DNA of 64,000 bases. It comes from 73-13 sp035555435 (GTDB lineage Bacteria; Actinomycetota; Actinomycetes; Actinomycetales; Microbacteriaceae). Shown here piece after piece: positions 59,122 to 64,000 of this stretch. Both the position numbers and the translations under genes were made by a program. The stretch spans positions 1-64,000 of the forward strand of contig DATMGN010000017.1 in the NCBI GenBank assembly GCA_035555435.1. Reading direction: 5' to 3'. Within the stretch, counting starts at the first letter, position 1; each line of letters begins with the position of its first letter. The notes under the pieces were generated by a model. It was not told where the DNA came from, made no database searches, and saw nothing but the letters and a program-made list of their open reading frames with translations.

Positions 59122-60099
59122 GTGACTGCACCTCTGCGAATCGCGGCCGTCGAAGATGGTACGGCTTGCGGTTACTACAGAATCCGGCTCCCGTTCGAGG
59201 AGATGCGTAAGCACGGGCACGAGATGGAGTATGCGCGCACGGCCGAACAGTTTGACGAGTCGTGGCCGATCCTCGTGGCACAGCGTTTTGGTTATCCGGG
59301 GTTCGAGCTCGAGTGGTTGAAGCTGTTTCGGAAGCACGCAATGGTGTGGGAAACCGACGACGATCTTTGGGCGATTGATCCGGTCAATAAGCGCGCCGCG
59401 GAGGTGTTCACCCGCGACTACCTCAAGGGTCTGGAGTTTTGCGTCCGCTCGGCTCGGCTCGTGACGGTGACGAACGATCATCTGGCTGAGCGCATGTCGC
59501 GCTTCAACCCGAACGTCGCGGTCGTGCCGAACATGATCGACGCGGCCCTGCCGACCATGAATCGCGTTCGTCGTGACAAGGTCACGATCGGTTGGGCTGG
59601 CGGCGACTCGCATCGTCGTGATCTTGCAAGGATCGTTGCTCCCCTGCATCGGATTGTGCGGACTACAGCCGCGGTCGTGCACACGATCGGTCAGGACTTC
59701 TCTGACGTGTTGCGGCTGCCAGTTGATCGGCACCGGCACACCGGGTGGGAATCAAGGCTCATCAAATACTACTCGAGCCTCGATTTCGACATCGGCCTGG
59801 CACCGATCGAGAACACCACGTTTACCCGGTCCAAGTCCTACATCAAAGCGCTCGAATATGGCGCGCTCGGCATCCCGGTGATCGCCTCCGACGTCGGCCC
59901 GTACCGGGAGTACGTCGAGGACGGGGTGACCGGGTTCCTCGTGAGGAAGGAATCGGAATGGATCGACCGCATGCAACTACTGATCGACGATGCGGACTTG
60001 CGGGAGCGGATGGGTGCTGCTGCGCGCGAGAAAGCGACCAGGCACACGATTGCGGCCGGGTGGCCTCTTTGGGAGCAGGCGTACCGTCGCGTCGCGTGA
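59122..60099 (+). CDS. GT4-type glycosyltransferase (phage moron)
   Basis: A 325-residue GT-B glycosyltransferase. The N-terminal domain starts LRIAAVEDGTACGYYRIRLP; the C-terminal domain has VTIGWAGGDSHRRDL, 'GLAPIENTTFTRSKSYIKALEYGALGIPVIASDVGPYREYV' with the E..A.G.P motif of GT4 enzymes. GTG 59122 has AAGGG upstream. It lies between a terminator and the connector genes, so it is an extra gene in the head-tail operon. Targets could be virion proteins or host glycans. Confidence 0.85.
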   Translation: MTAPLRIAAVEDGTACGYYRIRLPFEEMRKHGHEMEYARTAEQFDESWPILVAQRFGYPGFELEWLKLFRKHAMVWETDDDLWAIDPVNKRAAEVFTRDYLKGLEFCVRSARLVTVTNDHLAERMSRFNPNVAVVPNMIDAALPTMNRVRRDKVTIGWAGGDSHRRDLARIVAPLHRIVRTTAAVVHTIGQDFSDVLRLPVDRHRHTGWESRLIKYYSSLDFDIGLAPIENTTFTRSKSYIKALEYGALGIPVIASDVGPYREYVEDGVTGFLVRKESEWIDRMQLLIDDADLRERMGAAAREKATRHTIAAGWPLWEQAYRRVA

Positions 60100-60155
60100 C
60101 GTGGCCGCCGGCGACTGAGACTGCGGTGCCGCCGCGTCGTGAGGAGGTGCGCTGA
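60096..60155 (+). CDS. 19-aa coupled mini-ORF
   Basis: GTG 60096 (overlapping the previous stop) to TGA 60155 (overlapping the next ATG) encodes MTWPPATETAVPPRREEVR. Both overlaps are of the coupled type, and it contains the AGGAGG site of the next gene. It may be only a translational bridge. Confidence 0.3.
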   Translation: MTWPPATETAVPPRREEVR

Positions 60156-60490
60156 TGGCCGTCACGTACCAGCAGGTACTCGCCGAGGCGGGTGCCGGCG
60201 CGAACGACAAGACGCTCGCGGAGCGTGTTCTCGCTGAGGCGGAGGAGCATGTTACTGACTTCCTCGCCGAGAACCTGCTCGACGAGTCGCGTCCCGTGCC
60301 GTCTGAGGTTGCAGATTCGGCGGTGCTGCGCTGCGCGGTGGATTTGTTCGCCCGCGCGAATGCCCCGTTCGGCACTCAGGTGCTCCCGGACGGGTCGGGG
60401 CAGATGATCGCCCAGCGTCTCGGCGCGGACCCGCTCGGCGGCGTGTATGCACTCGTGCGCGCATGGGCGGCAAGGGTCGGCCTCGGATGA
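60155..60490 (+). CDS. head-tail connector (adaptor) protein
   Basis: A 111-residue helical protein (MAVTYQQVLAEAGAGANDKTL...AEAEEHVTDFLAENL, RCAVDLFARANAPFG). Position after capsid and its helical pattern fit the HK97 gp6-like adaptor family. GAGGAGG precedes the ATG. Confidence 0.7.
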   Translation: MAVTYQQVLAEAGAGANDKTLAERVLAEAEEHVTDFLAENLLDESRPVPSEVADSAVLRCAVDLFARANAPFGTQVLPDGSGQMIAQRLGADPLGGVYALVRAWAARVGLG

Positions 60491-60927
60491 GCGACGAAGA
60501 GCTCCCGGACGAGACGCCCGAGGAGCCGCCGGCCCCGACGTCCGACCTGGCCTCTGCTCGTACTGCGCTCGCGACACTGCTGAACTCGATCGAGGGTGTG
60601 CGCGCGGTCACCGAGATCCCGAAGACGTTCACCCCGCCGATCGTGTGGATCGCCGCGGGTCTGCCGTATCGTCAGCGGGCGCAGGCGATCGGCCGTAAGC
60701 GCATCAACCTCGTCGCGGTGTGCCTCGGTGGGATGTCTACGAACGACGCGTCCCTCGCTGCTACAGAGGAGCTCGCCGAGCTCGTCGCCGACAAGGTCGA
60801 CACGTCCACCGTGTTCGCGTTGGACCCGACCGCCGAGATGGATCAGCCGCGCCTCTACCCGTCGGCGCAGAACCAGGAGATGCTCGGCATCGCCGTCAAC
60901 ATCATGTGCGAGTCCACTCGTGGTTGA
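60487..60927 (+). CDS. tail terminator-like protein
   Basis: A 146-residue protein with a disordered acidic start and a compact alpha/beta domain (ARTALATLLNSIEGVRAVTEIPKTF...PPIVWIAAG, then INLVAVCLG). Length, order and fold pattern suit the tail-terminator family. Overlaps both neighbours. Confidence 0.65.
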   Translation: MSDEELPDETPEEPPAPTSDLASARTALATLLNSIEGVRAVTEIPKTFTPPIVWIAAGLPYRQRAQAIGRKRINLVAVCLGGMSTNDASLAATEELAELVADKVDTSTVFALDPTAEMDQPRLYPSAQNQEMLGIAVNIMCESTRG

Positions 60928-61420
60928 CATCGAGTGGAACACGAAGCAGCTGGCGGCGCTCGCAAAGTCGATGCAAGCCGACCGCGACGGGCGTGCGCTG
61001 CGGAAGCAGATGAACGCCCAGTTCGACTCGATCACTGAGGACCTCCGCGATCGGCTCTACCGGGGCGTGAGCTCCCTTCCCGGTGTTGGTTCGTACTCAC
61101 GGGATTTGGCCGAGTCGGTGCAGTTCAAAACGAAGCTCATCGGTGGCAAGAACGCTCGCGTGTCGATCGTCGGTACTGGCAAGACCGCGAAGGGTAAGAC
61201 CCGCGAGACCGGCAAGCTCCTCGAGGCCGGTTACTTGTACCACCCGGCATGGGGCTACTGGCGGTCGAGTCCACCACCTGCGAGCTTGCGCCAGCAAGTC
61301 CCTGCGGGTCCCCGAATGGTGACCGATGCGCTGAGCCGTTCCGAACCGAACGTCCGCTCGGAGATCCTCTACGTCCTGAATGACTACCTCGATCGACTCA
61401 CTGAAATACGAAAGGCATGA
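60920..61420 (+). CDS. HK97 gp10-like neck/tail completion protein
   Basis: A 166-residue basic protein (VVDIEWNTKQLAALAKSMQA...) with RKQMNAQFDSITEDLRDRLYRG and a strand-rich middle containing RVSIVGTGKT. The profile of N-terminal helices and C-terminal strands, and its place just before the chaperones, fit the HK97 gp10 family. GTG 60920 overlaps upstream by eight bases. Confidence 0.65.
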   Translation: MVDIEWNTKQLAALAKSMQADRDGRALRKQMNAQFDSITEDLRDRLYRGVSSLPGVGSYSRDLAESVQFKTKLIGGKNARVSIVGTGKTAKGKTRETGKLLEAGYLYHPAWGYWRSSPPPASLRQQVPAGPRMVTDALSRSEPNVRSEILYVLNDYLDRLTEIRKA

Positions 61421-61707
61421 CCATGAGCAAGACCCTTACTGCTAACGAAGTGTCCGAGTCCCTCACCGGCTTCGATGAGATCGCGATCAAGCAGCAGTTC
61501 GGCGGCACGATCCGCACTCTCACTCAGGAAGATCCGACTCAGTACATGCGCGCACTCGTGTTCGTTCTCGAGCGTCGTGCCGGCAAGAAGGATGCGGAGG
61601 CGTACCACGTCGCCCAGTCCATGTCGCTGATCGAGGTCAAGGACCGGCTGCCGCAGGAGGACGCGAACGCGGATTTCGACGAGCAGCCGACTACGACGAC
61701 GCCCTGA
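61417..61707 (+). CDS. tail assembly chaperone, first frame
   Basis: A 96-residue protein (MTMSKTLTANEVSESLTGFDEI...) directly before the tape measure gene, the standard place of the gpG-like chaperone. A second product is expected by -1 frameshifting into the overlapping frame that ends at 61847. Overlaps the previous gene by ATGA. Confidence 0.75.
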   Translation: MTMSKTLTANEVSESLTGFDEIAIKQQFGGTIRTLTQEDPTQYMRALVFVLERRAGKKDAEAYHVAQSMSLIEVKDRLPQEDANADFDEQPTTTTP

Positions 61708-61847
61708 CGATCGCCTACTGGTGCGCGGCGACCGGGCAACCGGCGTCGTCATGGTTCACCCTCGACCGTCTTCAACGGCACGCGTTCCTTGATGTCGCGA
61801 AAGAGATCGCCGACGAACGCAAGAAAGCGGCTAAGCGTAGGAGGTGA
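61674..61847 (+). CDS. tail assembly chaperone, -1 frameshift extension
   Basis: In the -1 frame relative to the first chaperone there is an open segment without any start codon: DYDDALTIAYWCAATGQPAS...WFTLDRLQRHAFLDVAKE, ending KKAAKRRR at 61847. The DxxLxxAYW...A.P.SWF pattern is typical of the gpT-like half in actinophages. The slip site is unclear; GGATTTC at 61671-61677 is a possible non-canonical one. The extension ends three bases before the tape measure GTG. Confidence 0.7.
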   Translation, partial: FRRAADYDDALTIAYWCAATGQPASSWFTLDRLQRHAFLDVAKEIADERKKAAKRRR

Positions 61848-61850
61848 CCC

Positions 61851-63884
61851 GTGGCGAAAGACGTCCAGATTGATCTGATCGTTGATCCGAAGAAGGCGAT
61901 CAAGGGAATCGACGACGTTTCGGATCGGGCCGAAACAGCCTCCAAGGTCCTCGCTGGTCTCGGCGGGTTCGCTGCGGGCGCACTCGCGGTCGGTGCGGCG
62001 GGTGCTGCAGCGCTCGGCGGCGCGGTCGTGTCGGCGTATGCGGACTTCGAGCAGCTCGCTGGCGGTGTCGACAAGCTGTTCGGTGACGCGTCGGATTCGG
62101 TCATGGAGTACGCGTCGCGCGCTGCGGAGTCGGCGGGTCTGTCGACGAACCGCTACTTGGACACGGTCACGTCGTTCAGCGCGTCCCTGATCTCCGGTCT
62201 GGGCGGCGACCAGGCGAAGGCCGCGCAGATCGCGGACATCGCGATCACCGACATGGCCGATAACGCGAACACGTTCGGCACGTCGATGGAGATGCTCCAG
62301 ACGACGTATCAGGGCTTCGCCAAGGGCCAGTTCGCGATGCTCGACAACCTCAAGCTCGGCTATGGCGGCACGGCCGGTGAGATGGCGCGCCTCATCAACG
62401 ACTCCGGTGTGCTCAACGGTGCGTTCGAGGTGACCGCGCAGAACGTCAAGGACATTCCGTTCTCGACGATGGTCGAGGCGATTCACCAAGTCCAGACCGA
62501 GCTCAACATCACGGGCACGACGGCGAAGGAAGCCGCGTCGACGATCACTGGATCGTTCGAGGCGACCAAGGCGTCGCTCATGAACCTCGTCACTGGTCTC
62601 GGCGACGCGAACGCGGACTTCGATGCGCTCGTGAGCAGTCTCGCGACGAACGCCGGGAACCTCATCGCGAACGTCGCTGGGGTGCTCGAGCAGCTCGCGA
62701 CCGGTCTGCCGCAGATCGTTCCGACGTTGCTCGCCGCGGTGGAGAAGCTCGTCCCGACGCTCCTCGAGGTCGGCGCGAGGCTCGTCGAGGCGGTCCTGGA
62801 TGGCCTGATCAAGATGGCACCGGCACTGATCAGTGGAGCGGTCCCCCTCATCCTCAATCTCGTCACCGGTCTGCTGCGGCAGGTCCCCGCGCTCCTGACG
62901 GCGGGTGTGCAGATCGTCGTCGCGGTCGTGCAGGGCATTGCCCGGGCCCTACCGACGTTGATCCCGTCGGTCGTGAAGGCGATCGTCAACGGCATTCTCA
63001 CGTTGACGTCGCCAACCAATCTGAACGCACTGCTCAAGGCGGGCCTCGGGTTGGTGACGGGACTCGTCAAGGGCATCATCACGGCGTTGCCGATCATCAT
63101 TGACGCACTGCCGACGATCATTCTCAACATCGTCAACTTTATTGTGGGCGCGATTCCGCAGCTGATTGATGCGGGTATTCAACTGTTCATGTCGATCGTT
63201 GCCGCTTTGCCGGACATCATCCACGGCATTGTTGCCGCGATTCCGAAGATCATCGTCGGCATCACGACCGCGTTGGTCGAGGCGATCCCGGCGCTCATCA
63301 CGGGCGGGATCGAACTGTTCGTCGCGCTCATCGCCGAGCTGCCGACCATCATCGTCGAGATTGTTAAGGCGATTCCCGAGATCGTGGTCGGCATTGTCAC
63401 GGCGTTCACGAAGCCGGAGACGATGGCGCGGATGGCGCAGGCCGGTATGAGTCTCATTCAGGGCCTCATCGACGGTATCGGCAGCATGGTCGGAGCGGTC
63501 GTGAAGTCTGTTGAGGATGTTGCGAACAGCATCGTCGGGGGCATCGCGGACTTCCTGGGCATCCACTCGCCGTCGACTGTGTTCGCGGACATTGGTCGTT
63601 ACTCGATCATGGGCCTAGAGAAGGGTCTGAGTGGTCGGAACAACATCAGCTCGATCATGGGGAAGCTCTCCGGGCAAGTTGCTGGTGGTTTCGCTGGGGC
63701 CCTTGCGGCGGATGCGAAGATCACGGTCGCGCGTTCCTACGGTGCGGCGGACGAGTCCAGTGTCACCGCCCCACGCTCGATCACTGTGAACAACACGTAC
63801 AACGTGGGCGATCAGGATCCGCGTCTCGTGGGTCGTCAAGCTGGCCGTGAGGTCATGCGTCAGTTGGCTGGGGTGCTGGTGTGA
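61851..63884 (+). CDS. tape measure protein
   Basis: The 677-residue protein has an N-terminal region typical of phage tail tape measures (IDLIVDPKKAIKGIDDVSDRAETASKVL; AYADFEQLAGGVDKLFGD). Long hydrophobic repeats follow in the C-terminal half, such as the recurring AIPALITGGIELF / LPTIIVEIVKAIPEIVVGI units (about 430-520), then FLGIHSPSTVF. At about 1.5 angstrom per residue it predicts a tail near 100 nm. GTG 61851 has AGGAGG six bases upstream. Confidence 0.93.
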   Translation: MAKDVQIDLIVDPKKAIKGIDDVSDRAETASKVLAGLGGFAAGALAVGAAGAAALGGAVVSAYADFEQLAGGVDKLFGDASDSVMEYASRAAESAGLSTNRYLDTVTSFSASLISGLGGDQAKAAQIADIAITDMADNANTFGTSMEMLQTTYQGFAKGQFAMLDNLKLGYGGTAGEMARLINDSGVLNGAFEVTAQNVKDIPFSTMVEAIHQVQTELNITGTTAKEAASTITGSFEATKASLMNLVTGLGDANADFDALVSSLATNAGNLIANVAGVLEQLATGLPQIVPTLLAAVEKLVPTLLEVGARLVEAVLDGLIKMAPALISGAVPLILNLVTGLLRQVPALLTAGVQIVVAVVQGIARALPTLIPSVVKAIVNGILTLTSPTNLNALLKAGLGLVTGLVKGIITALPIIIDALPTIILNIVNFIVGAIPQLIDAGIQLFMSIVAALPDIIHGIVAAIPKIIVGITTALVEAIPALITGGIELFVALIAELPTIIVEIVKAIPEIVVGIVTAFTKPETMARMAQAGMSLIQGLIDGIGSMVGAVVKSVEDVANSIVGGIADFLGIHSPSTVFADIGRYSIMGLEKGLSGRNNISSIMGKLSGQVAGGFAGALAADAKITVARSYGAADESSVTAPRSITVNNTYNVGDQDPRLVGRQAGREVMRQLAGVLV

Positions 63885-64000
63885 TCATCGAACTGGCGGG
63901 TATCACGTTCGCGGATTCAGGTCGTGGTTGGGTGTTCGCCGATCTCGTGGACTGGTACACGGTTCCCGACTCGAAGGCAGAAGATGAGTCGATTCCGCAG
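63881..64000 (+). CDS. distal tail protein, 5' part
   Basis: GTG 63881 overlaps the tape measure stop and the frame is open to the window end (40 codons: MIIELAGITFADSGRGWVFADLVDW...). Position after the tape measure and the start pattern fit the siphovirus distal tail/minor tail protein. Truncated by the window. Confidence 0.7.
   Translation, partial: MIIELAGITFADSGRGWVFADLVDWYTVPDSKAEDESIPQ

Larger units (their letters stand above)
36116..64000. mobile_element. siphovirus-type prophage, left 28 kb
   Basis: Starting at the split tRNA-Thr there is an unbroken set of phage genes: repressor, xis-like, recombination, methylation, replication, terminase, HK97-type head and tail genes up to the distal tail. 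Genes overlap by ATGA/GTGA throughout. The right end, with lysis genes, integrase and attR, is outside the window. All genes recognised look intact, so the element may be inducible. Confidence 0.95.

Noticed and set aside
36116..64000. A complete prophage with integrase and lysis genes in the window
   Set aside because: No integrase, endolysin or holin could be recognised; the right part lies outside, so completeness cannot be claimed.

Overview
The window is high-GC actinobacterial DNA. Family Microbacteriaceae fits best: a DUF222/HNH protein, three copies of a short protein family common there (DUF7882-like), DUF6328, DUF6458 and DUF4244 proteins, a 6C-type small RNA and many GTG/TTG starts. 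This is inference from gene content; no 16S rRNA gene is present. Bases 1 to about 36,110 are host chromosome. From about 36,116 to the end is the left 28 kb of a siphovirus-type prophage inserted in a tRNA-Thr gene.

Host part. 55-1713 is a DUF222/HNH protein. 1.9-8.0 kb holds many small stress-type genes: three DUF7882-like paralogues, a Rho-N/SAP-like protein, tiny membrane proteins, a YghA-type dehydrogenase and topoisomerase IB. At least five of these transcription units share an upstream box at a fixed distance from a -10-like hexamer. Next come tRNA-Pro, a metallophosphoesterase, a class A PBP with PASTA repeats, RidA, an unusual stand-alone MurE, a GNAT enzyme, acetyl-CoA synthetase, a 6C RNA and an F420-type reductase. 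17.6-22.5 kb is a Tad/Flp pilus locus interrupted by an FAD oxidase gene. 23.0-29.1 kb carries topA-tmk-holB and a secreted peptidase. 29.3-36.0 kb is a complete LIV-type ABC uptake operon ending in a three-domain RidA fusion, with a convergent TetR gene.

Prophage part. The 5' half of tRNA-Thr(CGU) runs to the anticodon stem and is then replaced by phage DNA. The first phage gene, an immunity-repressor homologue on the minus strand, takes its stop codon from inside the tRNA. It faces an excisionase/Cro-like gene, and no integrase lies nearby. This is the layout of integration-dependent immunity phages. A long rightward early operon follows: RecE-like/RecT recombination, two DNA methyltransferases, several HNH and GIY-YIG nucleases, a replication initiator, SSB and many small proteins. 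Then come a DnaQ-like exonuclease, a glycan-type pair (including a cytidylyltransferase), and a TM2 protein on the other strand. The late genes follow in HK97 order: HNH, terminase, portal, protease, capsid, probable tail tube, a glycosyltransferase moron, connectors, frameshifted tail chaperones, a short tape measure and the start of the distal tail gene. Lysis genes and integrase are not in the window and should lie to the right.

The most promising observations are the repressor/attL arrangement, the shared promoter box of the stress genes, the triple RidA fusion in which only the middle domain keeps the catalytic arginine, and the REP-like palindromes built in frame into murE.
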